Positions 17,187 through 25,416 of a DNA stretch of 64,000 nt are shown here, piece by piece. Made by a program: the position numbers and the translations under genes. The DNA is from AC-32 sp963736055 (lineage in GTDB: Bacteria; Actinomycetota; Thermoleophilia; Gaiellales; Gaiellaceae). The notes beneath the pieces were generated by a model that saw nothing but the letters and a program-made list of their open reading frames with translations, did not search any database and was not told the DNA's origin. The first letter of the stretch is position 1. Each line of letters begins with the position of its first letter. The stretch lies in contig CAVTNM010000009.1 of NCBI GenBank assembly GCA_963736055.1, forward strand, positions 434,001 to 498,000. Reading direction: 5' to 3'.

Positions 17187-17274
17187 CGGGAGAAACAGTG
17201 TCAGACACCGATTTCTGTCAAGGCGAGAACGTGCCGACGCTGTGACTTTCGTTCCACACGTCACCGATGCCGGC
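17187..17274 (+). repeat. REP-like palindromic repeat, copy 5 of 5
   Basis: This copy has AACAGTGTCAGACACCGATT, where one base breaks the outer palindrome, with a full consensus tail ending ACCGATGCCGGC. It is the last copy in the window and lies between the aldehyde dehydrogenase gene and the ssrA terminator. Confidence 0.82.
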
Positions 17275-17316
17275 TTGCCCGGCGTCGGCTCGCCGGCGAA
17301 GGTCGTCAGGAGAAGA

Positions 17317-17368
17317 GTCGCTCGAAGTCGTCATGGCTCCGCGTCAGCGGAGCCGGACTTCGAGCGAC
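17317..17368 (-). terminator. Stem-loop terminator of ssrA
   Basis: A perfect 13-bp outer stem (GTCGCTCGAAGTC with its complement at 17356-17368) encloses an 8-bp inner stem (GGCTCCGC/GCGGAGCC) with loop GTCA. It starts four bases after the 3' end of tmRNA. On the minus strand it is followed by TCTTCTCCT, a weak pyrimidine tract. Confidence 0.8.
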
Positions 17369-17371
17369 GAG

Positions 17372-17738
17372 TGGAGGCGGCGGGAATCGAACCCGCGTCC
17401 GCAATCGCCCCGCACAGAGCGTCTACAAGCTTAGGCTGCCGTTGCGTTTCGCCCGCCGGCCGGTTGGCAGCCGACCAATCGCCGGGCTAGCCATCCTTTA
17501 GCGTCGCGCTTCGGGCGATTGGCTCTCCCTAGGCACCTAGCCCGTTTTCTGACGCCGTTACCCGAGCCACGGGCCGAGCTCGGAACGACGCGCATCGCGT
17601 ACCTAGTTAGGCAGCGAGTGCGAGTGCGGAGTTGTCCTTCGCACTTGCGTTTGTTCCCGGTTGTTTTACGAGGCCGACCGGGGACCTCGGCTTGCAGCTC
17701 TGCCGGAGAACCGACCACGTCGAAACCAGGTCGCCCCC
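17372..17738 (-). ncRNA. ssrA: Transfer-messenger RNA (tmRNA)
   Basis: The minus strand starts GGGGGCGACCTGGTTTCGAC, the classic tmRNA 5' end, and ends GGGTTCGATTCCCGCCGCCTCCA. The 5' GGGGGCG pairs with the 3' CGCCTCC to form the acceptor stem, and the T-arm is intact. CCA is not encoded, because the discriminator A is followed by CTC. A tag frame at 17607-17648 reads ASAKDNSALALAA then TAA, with the expected hydrophobic ALAA end for proteolysis. The resume codon is taken as GCA by analogy. It rescues stalled ribosomes with SmpB, whose gene lies 4.5 kb away. The 367-nt length is normal. A -10 box and a strong terminator frame it. Confidence 0.96.
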
Positions 17739-17743
17739 GTATG

Positions 17744-19967
17744 TCAGTCCCTGGATTGTAGCCGCCTCGGTTGGGTAGCCCCGTGCGCGAGCACCTCGGC
17801 GACCGGGAGCTCGAAGAAGAAGGTCGAGCCCTTCTCCCCGCTCGACTCGACCCAGATCCGGCCCCCCATCCGGCCGACGAGCTCCTTGCAGATGTAGAGC
17901 CCGAGGCCCGTGCCTCCGACGCCTCTGATCATCTGTGGGTCGGCGCGATAGAACTTCTCGAAGACGCGCTCCTGCTCCTGGGACGGGATGCCGAGGCCTT
18001 CGTCCCGGACGAAGAAGCGGACGGCGTCGTCGCGCTCTTCCACCCCGACTTCGACCTGCCCGCCGTCGGGCGAGTACTTGATCGCGTTCTCGACCAGGTT
18101 CACGAGCACCTGGCGGACCTTGTCGAGGTCGGCCGCGACTCGCGGGAGGTCGTTGCCGGCCTCGAACTCGACCGAGACCGTCGGCGGTGCGTACACGCGC
18201 GTCGACTCGACGACGCGCTCAACGACCTCGGCCGGGTCGAATGGCTCGAACTCGATGTCGAGGCGACCGGCGTCGAGCTGGTTGGCGAGGAGGATCTCGT
18301 TCACGATCCGGCCGAGGCGCTCCGACTCGTCGGCGATCAGGGAGACGAAGCGGTCGCGGCCGACCTCGTCGAGCGCGAAGTCGTGACGAAGCAGTGTCTG
18401 CGCCGCGCCGTAGACCGCGGCCAGCGGCGTGCGGAGCTCGTGGGACGCGGTGGCGATGAAGTCGGCCTTGACCTCCTCCAGATGTCGCACGTCGGTGAGG
18501 TCGCGGAACGCGTAGACGGTGCCGCCGAAGAACTGGACGCCCGAGATCGCGATCCAGCGCTCACCTCGCTTCGTCTCGATCGGGATCACGACCTCGTCGT
18601 GGCCCGGGTCGGGCGAGGCGAAAACGGGCACCGACTCCGCCGCATCGCGCCAGCCGGGGATCGCCTTCGAGGCGGGCTGCCCGACCACGTCCCCAGCCGC
18701 AACGGAGATGATCGCCTCGGCGGCGGGATTCCACAGGCGCACGATGCCGTTTCGGTCGAGCAGCAGGATCCCGTCGGCGACGTGCTCGAGCACGCGGGCG
18801 GCATCGGCCCGCTCCTCCACCTCGCGGTAGAGACGCCCGCGGTCGGCCGCGATGGTGATGCGGGTGGCGAGATCCTCGACGAGACGCCACGTCGTCGGCG
18901 CCGAAGAGCGCACCGGGCGTCGTTCGCGCGACGGTCAGCGCACCGAGCGGCTGCTTGCGCGCGCGCAACGGCACGCAGATCACCGCGGAGGGGTCGATTC
19001 CGTCGAGGAAACGATTGGGCGTCTCGCCGCTCGAGCTCTCTCCGATCGCAGGCACGACTTCGAGCCGCCCGCTCCTGACCGCGGCGCGGATGCCGTCTTC
19101 GGGCTGCTCCCCGGGGCCCGGCTCGCCGGCCTTGTGGGGCTCGACACGCGCGACCGCGAGGCGCTTGAGCTCGTTCCCGTCGTCGGTCACGTCGACGATG
19201 CACCAGTCGGCGAAGTCCCTCACGAGGAGCTCGGCGACCCTTTGCAGGGCAGCCTTTTGGTCGAGCGTCGCGGCGAGCTCGTCGCCCACGCGGCGGAGGA
19301 GATCGAGCCGCGACTGCCGCTCGGCGGTGCCGGAGGCGGCCGCCCGCTCGGCGGCCAGGAGGCCCTCGCGCTCGTCCTCGGCCCGCTTCCGCTCGCCGAT
19401 GTTGCGCAGGAAGACCTGCGTGTAGAGCGGCTCCCCGCCTGGATCCCGCGCGGTCGTTGCCTCCTCCTGCACCCAGACGATGCGGCCGTCTCGCGCGATC
19501 AGCCGGTACTCGGCGCGCGACGGAATCCCATTCTTGCTGCGTTCGAGCTCGGCCAGCACGCCGGCCCGGTCCTCGGGATGCAGAAGCTTCGTGAAGAGGT
19601 CGGCCTCTTCGGCCCACTCGGTCGGTGAGTAGCCCGTCAGCTCGTCGATCAACGGGCTGACGTAGAGAGTCGAGCTGCGATCGCCCGGCTCGGTCAGCCA
19701 GGTGACGAGCGGCAGGCTGTCGATGAGCGCGCGGTACCGCGCCTCGGCCAGGTCGAGCTCGGCCTGGCGCCCGCGCTCGATGCTGCGCGCCCGCTTTCCC
19801 AGGAAGACGATGATGCCGGCGGCGGCCGCGCAGATCGCCACGGCGGCGACGATCCTCGCGGTCTGGTTTCCAAGCAGGACCAGCAAGACACAGGCCGCGG
19901 CCACGAGGACGAAACTGACGGCAGCGGCGAGTCCTGCTCGAGAATGGAACCGGTTCAACTGAAACAC
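17744..19967 (-). pseudogene. PAS/GAF sensor histidine kinase interrupted by a frameshift
   Basis: Two membrane helices are followed by a PAS domain (YRALIDSLPLVTWL), a PAC end (IGERKRAEDE), a GAF domain, a second PAS (VLEHVADGILLLD), a HisKA box (ATASHELRTPL, phospho-acceptor His) and a HATPase domain (NLVENAIKYSPDG, GGTGLGLYI). The frame breaks inside the GAF domain near 18884. The coding strand reads GTGGCGTCTCGTCGAG, and removing one T restores DDVALVEDLATRI across the junction. This is either a real one-base insertion or a sequence error. The start may be GTG 19967 or TTG 19958. No response regulator is adjacent. The gene ends six bases before the mature tmRNA 5' end. Confidence 0.85.
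17755..17760 (-). promoter_or_regulatory. -10 box of ssrA inside the kinase 3' end
   Basis: TACAAT on the minus strand lies 16 bases before the mature tmRNA 5' end and would give a short precursor leader to be trimmed by RNase P. It overlaps the last codons of the kinase gene. No good -35 box is visible. Confidence 0.5.
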
Positions 19968-20033
19968 AGGGGGCGGCCCGTCCAAGAGGGTAGCTTCGAC
20001 GCGCACGGGCCACAACCCTTCGACTCGACGCAG

Positions 20034-20039
20034 TACCCT
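20034..20039 (+). promoter_or_regulatory. -10 box for the GNAT/cyclase pair (leaderless start)
   Basis: TACCCT ends six bases before the GTG at 20046, and no Shine-Dalgarno sequence is present. It decides the start over the longer open frame upstream. Confidence 0.5.
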
Positions 20040-20045
20040 CGGACC

Positions 20046-20951
20046 GTGGAGACGCGCCCACTCCGAGACGCCCGCGACGTCGACGGCGTTGTCGAAATCA
20101 TCAACGCCGTGTACCCCGACGACCCCATCGGGGCGGTCGACTTCGTCTCCTGGGGAGAGCAGGCGCTCGAGCGGCTCGACCTGGTTGCCGAGCGTGACGG
20201 CGCGATCGTCGGCGGCTCGCGCACCTACCTCGAGTCGCAGCGGCCGAACCCGTGGGTGCACATCTGGGTGCCGCCGGAGGAACGCCGACACGGCATCGGC
20301 TCGGCGCTCTTCGCCGAGATCTCGCGCTGGGCCTCGGAGCGCGGCCATAGCGCCTTCGAGGCATGGGTGCGCGCGGACAGCGTGGCCAGCCTGGCATTCG
20401 CCTCCGGGCTTGGATTCCGGGAGACCGGGCGGGAGTACGGACTCGTGCTCGACCTGACGTCCATCGCGCCGCCGCCGGTCGAGGCTCCCGACGGGATCGA
20501 GCTCACCACCTGGGCCGAGCGTCCCGAGCTCGCGCCGGGGCTGTACGAGGTCTTCTTGGAGGCGATTCCCGACGTTCCCGGCGAGGAGGATTCCGACGTC
20601 ACGACCTTCGACGAATGGCTTCGACGCGACATGCAGTCGGCAGGTGACCGGGCCGACGCGACCTTCGTCGCGGTCGCGGGCGACGAGGTCGTCGGCTACG
20701 CGAAGCTTGCCTTCACCAGCGTTCAGCCGACCACTGCGCACCACGACCTGACCGGGGTGAAGCGCGCCTGGCGCGGCCGCGGAATCGCCCGCGCGCTGAA
20801 AGCCGCGCAGATTCGCTGGACGAAGGAGAACGGCTACGAGGAGCTCCGAACCCGGAACGAAGAGCGGAACGCGCCGATCAAGAAACTGAACGACCGCTTC
20901 GGCTACCGGCCGAGCGCCGGCCGCATCTACCTGCGAGGCCCCGTTCGGTGA
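20046..20951 (+). CDS. Tandem-domain GNAT N-acetyltransferase
   Basis: The 301-residue protein has two GNAT domains. The acetyl-CoA motifs are ERRHGIGSALF (~80-90) and WRGRGIARALK (~240), and the C-terminus KKLNDRFGYRPSAGRIYLRGP matches the paralogue at 12287. GTG 20046 has a TACCCT box six bases upstream. Its stop overlaps the start of the cyclase-hydrolase gene by four bases (GTGA), so the two are co-translated. In mycobacteria some GNAT protein acetyltransferases are controlled by cAMP, which makes the pairing with a cyclase suggestive. However, no cyclic-nucleotide-binding domain is seen in this protein. The acceptor substrate is unknown. Confidence 0.9.
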   Translation: METRPLRDARDVDGVVEIINAVYPDDPIGAVDFVSWGEQALERLDLVAERDGAIVGGSRTYLESQRPNPWVHIWVPPEERRHGIGSALFAEISRWASERGHSAFEAWVRADSVASLAFASGLGFRETGREYGLVLDLTSIAPPPVEAPDGIELTTWAERPELAPGLYEVFLEAIPDVPGEEDSDVTTFDEWLRRDMQSAGDRADATFVAVAGDEVVGYAKLAFTSVQPTTAHHDLTGVKRAWRGRGIARALKAAQIRWTKENGYEELRTRNEERNAPIKKLNDRFGYRPSAGRIYLRGPVR

Positions 20952-22291
20952 GCGCACCCGAGATCAGCTACGCGCAGAGCGGCGAGATCGACATCGCCTA
21001 CCAAGTGCTCGGCGAGGGACCGCCCGACCTCATCTGGGCCGCCGGTGCCATGACGCATCTCGGAGTGATGTGGGAGCACCCGGGCTACCGGCGCTTCTGT
21101 GAGCAGCTTGCGTCGTTCTCTCGCTTGATCCTGTTCGACAAGCGCGGCATGGGGCTCTCAGAGCGGGTGCGCGCCGGCACGCTCGAAGAGCGGATGGACG
21201 ACGTGCGCGCCGTCCTCGATGCCGCCGGCGCGGAGCGCGCGGCGTTGGCGGGTGTCTCGGAGGGTGGGCCGCTGTCGATGCTCTTCGCGGCGACCTATCC
21301 CGAGCGCACGGAGGCGCTCCTGCTGATCGGGGCCGAGGTCAAGGAGGAGACGTCCGACGACTGGCCCTGGGGCGAGTCGACCCGCGCCGAGCACGAGGAG
21401 TGGATGGCAGGCCTGCACGACCGGTGGGGCAAGGCCCTCGCAACCGAGCACTTCTTCCCGAACGATCCCGACCCGAAGGGAATCAGGGAGTGGTTCGGCA
21501 GGCTCCAGACCGCCTCGATGACCCCGCGGGACGCGGCGGCGTTCATGAACATGGCCTTCGACATCGACGTGCGCGCCGTGGTGCCAGCGGTCAGGGTGCC
21601 GACGCTCATCGTCCACACTGAGAACGACCCCGTCTGCCACGTCGAGAACGCCCGCTACCTCGCGAAGCACATCCCCGGCGCGCGGTACGTCGAGCTGGCT
21701 GGGAACGTCCACATCCCGTGGGCGGAGGCCGCAACGGGAGACGACATCCTCGCCGAGATCCGCGAGTTCCTGACAGGCGTCCGAGAGGCGCCGGAGCCCG
21801 ACCGCGTCCTCGCGACGGTCCTCTTCACCGACATCGTCGGCTCGACCGAGCGCGCCGCCGAGGTCGGCGACCGGCGCTGGCGGGAGCTCCTCGAGAACCA
21901 TCACACGACGATCCGGCGCCAGCTCGAGCGCTACCGCGGCCGCGAGATCGACACCGCGGGCGACGGGTTCCTCGCCAGCTTCGACGGCCCCGCGCGGGCG
22001 ATCCGCTGCGCGCGAGCATCCGTCGACGCCGTTCGAAGCGCGGGGCTCGACATTCGCGCAGGCGTCCACACCGGCGAGTGCGAGGTCGTCGGCGACAAGC
22101 TGGCCGGCGTCGCCGTGCACATCGGCGCGCGCGTGGCCTCGAAGGCGGGCCCCGGCGAGGTGCTCGTCTCGGGCACGGTGCACGACCTCGTCGCCGGATC
22201 GGGAATCGGGCTCGAGGACCGCGGTTCCACGGAGCTGAAGGGCGTACCGGGCGAGTGGCGTTTGTTCGCAGTCTCTAGCGACGGCTCTTGA
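20948..22291 (+). CDS. Alpha/beta-hydrolase and class III nucleotide cyclase fusion
   Basis: Residues ~1-275 are an alpha/beta hydrolase with the nucleophile elbow GVSEGG and a histidine near VHIPW. Residues ~285-447 are a class III cyclase domain: LFTDIVGSTERAAEVGDRRW (first metal Asp), IDTAGDGFLASF (second metal Asp) and AGVHTGECE. The position usually held by the catalytic Asn reads VHIGAR, so His replaces Asn, as in several actinobacterial homologues. It may make cAMP. Activity and ligand of the hydrolase part are unknown. It is the second gene of a coupled pair and converges on smpB with a 17-base overlap. Confidence 0.9.
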   Translation: MSAPEISYAQSGEIDIAYQVLGEGPPDLIWAAGAMTHLGVMWEHPGYRRFCEQLASFSRLILFDKRGMGLSERVRAGTLEERMDDVRAVLDAAGAERAALAGVSEGGPLSMLFAATYPERTEALLLIGAEVKEETSDDWPWGESTRAEHEEWMAGLHDRWGKALATEHFFPNDPDPKGIREWFGRLQTASMTPRDAAAFMNMAFDIDVRAVVPAVRVPTLIVHTENDPVCHVENARYLAKHIPGARYVELAGNVHIPWAEAATGDDILAEIREFLTGVREAPEPDRVLATVLFTDIVGSTERAAEVGDRRWRELLENHHTTIRRQLERYRGREIDTAGDGFLASFDGPARAIRCARASVDAVRSAGLDIRAGVHTGECEVVGDKLAGVAVHIGARVASKAGPGEVLVSGTVHDLVAGSGIGLEDRGSTELKGVPGEWRLFAVSSDGS

Positions 22292-22739
22292 GCTCGCGTT
22301 CCAGGCGGCGCTTCGTCTCCCGGTCGGCGATGTCCCGGCGCTTGTCGCGGCCTTCCTTGCCGCGCGCGACCGCAAGCTCGACCTTCGCGCGCCCGTCCTT
22401 GAAGTAGAGCCTGGTCGGCACGAGGGTCAGCCCCTTCTCGGCCGTCTTGGCGGCGAGCTGGTCGATCTGGCGCCGGTGGAGCAGAAGCTTGCGGTCGCGG
22501 TCGGGCTCGTGCGGCTCGACCGAGGCCTGCTCGTAGGGCGGGATGTGCAGCCCGACGAGCCAGAGCTCGCCGTCCCTCGCGTCGGCGTAGGCGCGCTGCA
22601 GGACGGCGTGCCCCTGGCGGAGCGACTTGACCTCGCTGCCGCTCAACACGAGCCCGGCCTCGACGCGTTCGAGCAGGTTGTAGTCGTGCCGGGCCCGGCG
22701 GTTGTCCGCGATCAGCTTCTCTCCCGACGGTTTCGCCAT
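22275..22739 (-). CDS. smpB: SsrA-binding protein SmpB
   Basis: The 154-residue protein starts KLIADNRRARHDYNLLE and has GLVLSGSEVKSLRQG, the RNA-binding beta-barrel core of SmpB, then YEQASVEPHEPDRDRKLL. It ends in a lysine/arginine-rich tail needed on the ribosome. It binds tmRNA and places it in the A site of stalled ribosomes. ATG 22739 has a TACACT box eight bases upstream. It partners the ssrA gene 4.5 kb away and lies directly downstream of the RNase R-like gene, the nuclease that degrades non-stop mRNA with tmRNA-SmpB. Its 3' end overlaps the convergent cyclase gene. Confidence 0.96.
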   Translation of the reverse strand: MAKPSGEKLIADNRRARHDYNLLERVEAGLVLSGSEVKSLRQGHAVLQRAYADARDGELWLVGLHIPPYEQASVEPHEPDRDRKLLLHRRQIDQLAAKTAEKGLTLVPTRLYFKDGRAKVELAVARGKEGRDKRRDIADRETKRRLERELKSRR

Positions 22740-22747
22740 CGGGCGTG

Positions 22748-22753
22748 AGTGTA
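22748..22753 (-). promoter_or_regulatory. -10 box for smpB
   Basis: TACACT on the minus strand ends eight bases before the ATG at 22739, close to the leaderless spacing seen at other genes here. Confidence 0.4.
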
Positions 22754-22791
22754 GGGGCCTCGCGGGCTTGCGCCTCGCCTCGGGCTGCAGT

Positions 22792-24303
22792 TCATTGATC
22801 TCGCCTCCCTGGCGCCAGCTCCACCTTGCCCTCATTGCGGCGCACGTCCTGGACTCGCACCTCAATCGGATCGCCGAGACGATAGGTCCGCCCCCCGCGC
22901 CGGCCCACGAGCGCGGTCGCGAGCTCGTTGAGCTCGAAGTAGTCGCCCGGCAGGCGGCGCGCCGGGACGTATCCCTCGAAGACGTCGTCGAAGCTCACGA
23001 AGATGCCGGAAGGAATGACGCCGGTGATCTCGCCGGCGAAGGTCGCGCTCCAGCCGAGCTCGAACAGCCGCTGCTCGAGCAGCCAGGCCAGGCAGATCTC
23101 GTCGGCCCGGTACTCGAGCTTCGCGGCGTGCCGCTCGCGGACCGACGCGTGCTCCGCGACCTCGGGCAGATCCTCGGGCAACGGTTCGTCCGAGGCGCCA
23201 AGCTCGCGCAGCAGCGCGCGGTGGACGACAAGGTCGGGGTAGCGCCGGATCGGCGACGTGAAGTGGCAGTACGCCGAGCTGGCAAGCCCCATGTGGCCGA
23301 GGTTGCCCGGGTCGTAGCGGGCCTGCTTCAACGCCTGCAGGACGAGTGGAGGGAATGCACCGCGCCCGCGCCCGCTCGTCTCGACGTACGCGGTCACGGC
23401 CTCGCTGGCGGCACCGGCGACCGCTGCCGCGTCTTTGGGGCCCATGCGTTCTGGCGCCGGCGGCGTCGGCACGCCGAGATCGGCCAGCCGCGCGAGCATG
23501 AGCTGAACCGATTGCGGCTCCGGAAGCTCGTGGACGCGGTAGAGCGCCTCACGACGCCGGCCCGCGAGCAGGCCCGCGACCAGCTCGTTCGCGAGGATCA
23601 TCAGCTCCTCGACGAGCATGTGGGCGTGGGGCTCGGACTCTCGCCAGGCGCGCTCGACTCCGCCCTGGTCGTCGAACGCGAACGTCACCTCCCCGCTCTC
23701 GATTCGTAGCGCCCCGCGTTCGAAGCGCCGGGCACGCAACGCGGTCGCGAGGCGCTCGGCTCGCCGGAGCGCCTCGGTGAGCTCCGGCTCGGCCTGCTCG
23801 CCACCCTGCAGAATCGCCTGTGCGCGCGAGTAGGTGAGCCGCTCGCGGCTGCGGATCACCGAGCGGTAGAACCGCGGCTCGCCGGCCGGGAGCCCGTCCG
23901 CGAGCGGCACCTCGACGGTCACGCAGAGCCGGTCGGTGTTCGGTCGCAGCGAGCACAGCTCCTCCGAGAGCTCGGGCGGCAGCATCGGCGACACCAGGCC
24001 GGGCACGTAGACGGAGAAGGCCCGCTCCTGCGCTCCACGGTCGAGTGGCGAGCCTGCCGTGACGAACCACGAGACGTCGGCGATGTGAACGTACGCCCGG
24101 TCGTCTGTGACCGTGAGCGCGTCGTCGAAGTCCTTCGCGGTCTCCGGGTCGATGGTGAACGACAGCTCCTGACGCAGGTCGACTCGGCCCTCGGTGGTGA
24201 TCGGCGGAGCGTCGTAGGGCTCGAAGCCGCGCAGCTCGCCCTCCTGCACCAGTAGGCCTTCGAGCACGGTACGGATCGATCCGGCGGAGCCGAGCACGCG
24301 CAC
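22792..24303 (-). CDS. rnr: RNase R-like exoribonuclease (RNB family)
   Basis: The RNB catalytic domain is clear. IDPETAKDFDDAL carries the metal aspartates, then VHIADVSWFV, HFTSPIRRYPDL and a C-terminal S1 domain (FAGEITGVIPSGIFVSFDD) follow. It degrades structured RNA 3' to 5'. The first in-frame GTG is at 24303, but the frame is open back to the ftsX stop. Those extra ~57 codons read like the family's N-terminal OB region (VVVEAQRRGKNLVGEPYFVP). No ATG, GTG or TTG occurs there. An ATC at 24474, four bases after GAGGG, is a candidate start and would give 560 residues. The protein lacks the second cold-shock domain of E. coli RNase R. It lies between ftsX and smpB. Confidence 0.88.
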   Translation of the reverse strand: MRVLGSAGSIRTVLEGLLVQEGELRGFEPYDAPPITTEGRVDLRQELSFTIDPETAKDFDDALTVTDDRAYVHIADVSWFVTAGSPLDRGAQERAFSVYVPGLVSPMLPPELSEELCSLRPNTDRLCVTVEVPLADGLPAGEPRFYRSVIRSRERLTYSRAQAILQGGEQAEPELTEALRRAERLATALRARRFERGALRIESGEVTFAFDDQGGVERAWRESEPHAHMLVEELMILANELVAGLLAGRRREALYRVHELPEPQSVQLMLARLADLGVPTPPAPERMGPKDAAAVAGAASEAVTAYVETSGRGRGAFPPLVLQALKQARYDPGNLGHMGLASSAYCHFTSPIRRYPDLVVHRALLRELGASDEPLPEDLPEVAEHASVRERHAAKLEYRADEICLAWLLEQRLFELGWSATFAGEITGVIPSGIFVSFDDVFEGYVPARRLPGDYFELNELATALVGRRGGRTYRLGDPIEVRVQDVRRNEGKVELAPGRRDQ

Positions 24304-24486
24304 AAGCCGCGCGCGGCCCTTGCCCGTGGCTACGACGGCGAGGTCGCCGGGGCCCAGCTCGCCGAGGCCCTTCCGGTCGAGCGGCAGCGGCGTCCCGGGG
24401 ACGAAGTAGGGCTCGCCGACGAGGTTCTTGCCTCGCCGCTGGGCCTCGACGACGACTAATGCGTCGCTTGCGATGCGGCCCTCAGG

Positions 24487-25416
24487 TCAGACCTGGAGGA
24501 AACGGCGGATCGTGAGCCCGGAGCCCGCGGCGCCGAGGGCTAGGCCGGCGCCGAGGACGATGAGAACGTGGACGCCGAAGGGCCAGGCGTGGACATCCGA
24601 CGCGCTCGTGAGGTGGATCAGCGGCATGAAGAGCGTCCGGCCGAGGACGAGCAGGATCACCGCCGCGATCGCGCCGCCGAGGCCGCAGAGCAGGCCCTCG
24701 ATCATGAACGGCCCACGCACGAACCAGTTGGTCGCCCCGACGAGCTTCATCACCTCGATCTCTCGCCGCCGGGAAAAGATCGAAAGCCGGATCGTGTTGG
24801 CGACGAGCAGCGTCGAGGAGACGAGCAGCACGATGAACGCGATCAGAACGACGATCCAAAGGTAGTTCGCGACCGAGAGCACCCGGTGGGTGATCTGGTT
24901 GCACTCTTCGCCGGTAGCCGTATTGGAAGATGTCGAGCCGGGCGGCGGCGGGCAGATCTTCTCGACCCCGGCAAGCGGCGGGTCGTTCACCTTGGCCGCG
25001 ATCGCCTCGACATCGTCGCCGCGCTTCGGGATCACCTCGTACTCCGCCGGGAGCGGGTTCCCTGGAAGATTCGCCGTCATCTCGGGATTCTTCTTGCGCA
25101 TGATCGCGAGCGCGTCCTCCTTCGAGATGAAGCGCACTGACTTGACGCCCGGAATCGCCAACAGGCGGGTGCGCGCATCGTTCAGCTCCTTCGGCTTCGC
25201 CTCGTGACCGCAACGCAGTGTCGTACAGAAGTAGACCTTGACCAGCAGCTGCTTCTTGTAGTGGTCGCTCAGCGACAGCGCCCAGCTGCCGAGCCCGACG
25301 ACGAGGCCGAGCATGAACATCCCGATCAGCACCGTCGTGGCCGCGGCGAAGGTCGTGGAGAGATTGGCGCCGAGCGAGCTCACCGCCTCGCTGACGATCA
25401 GGCGAAAGCGCCTCAT
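24487..25416 (-). CDS. ftsX: Cell division protein FtsX
   Basis: The 309-residue protein has one N-terminal membrane helix (~18-45), an extracellular domain of about 125 residues including the conserved FISKEDAL motif, and three C-terminal helices (~178-205, 232-256 and 280-300). This is the FtsX topology. With FtsE it forms an ABC-type complex that activates peptidoglycan hydrolases at division. The extracellular domain has cysteines (CTTLRCG and the pair around KICPP/CNQ) that could form disulfides. Its ATG overlaps the ftsE stop by four bases. Confidence 0.95.
   Translation of the reverse strand: MRRFRLIVSEAVSSLGANLSTTFAAATTVLIGMFMLGLVVGLGSWALSLSDHYKKQLLVKVYFCTTLRCGHEAKPKELNDARTRLLAIPGVKSVRFISKEDALAIMRKKNPEMTANLPGNPLPAEYEVIPKRGDDVEAIAAKVNDPPLAGVEKICPPPPGSTSSNTATGEECNQITHRVLSVANYLWIVVLIAFIVLLVSSTLLVANTIRLSIFSRRREIEVMKLVGATNWFVRGPFMIEGLLCGLGGAIAAVILLVLGRTLFMPLIHLTSASDVHAWPFGVHVLIVLGAGLALGAAGSGLTIRRFLQV

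Noticed and set aside
17145..17370. Integrated element at the ssrA 3' end
   Set aside because: No integrase gene or second perfect att copy is found. The downstream hairpin is a terminator of ssrA, and the nearby repeat belongs to the REP-like family.
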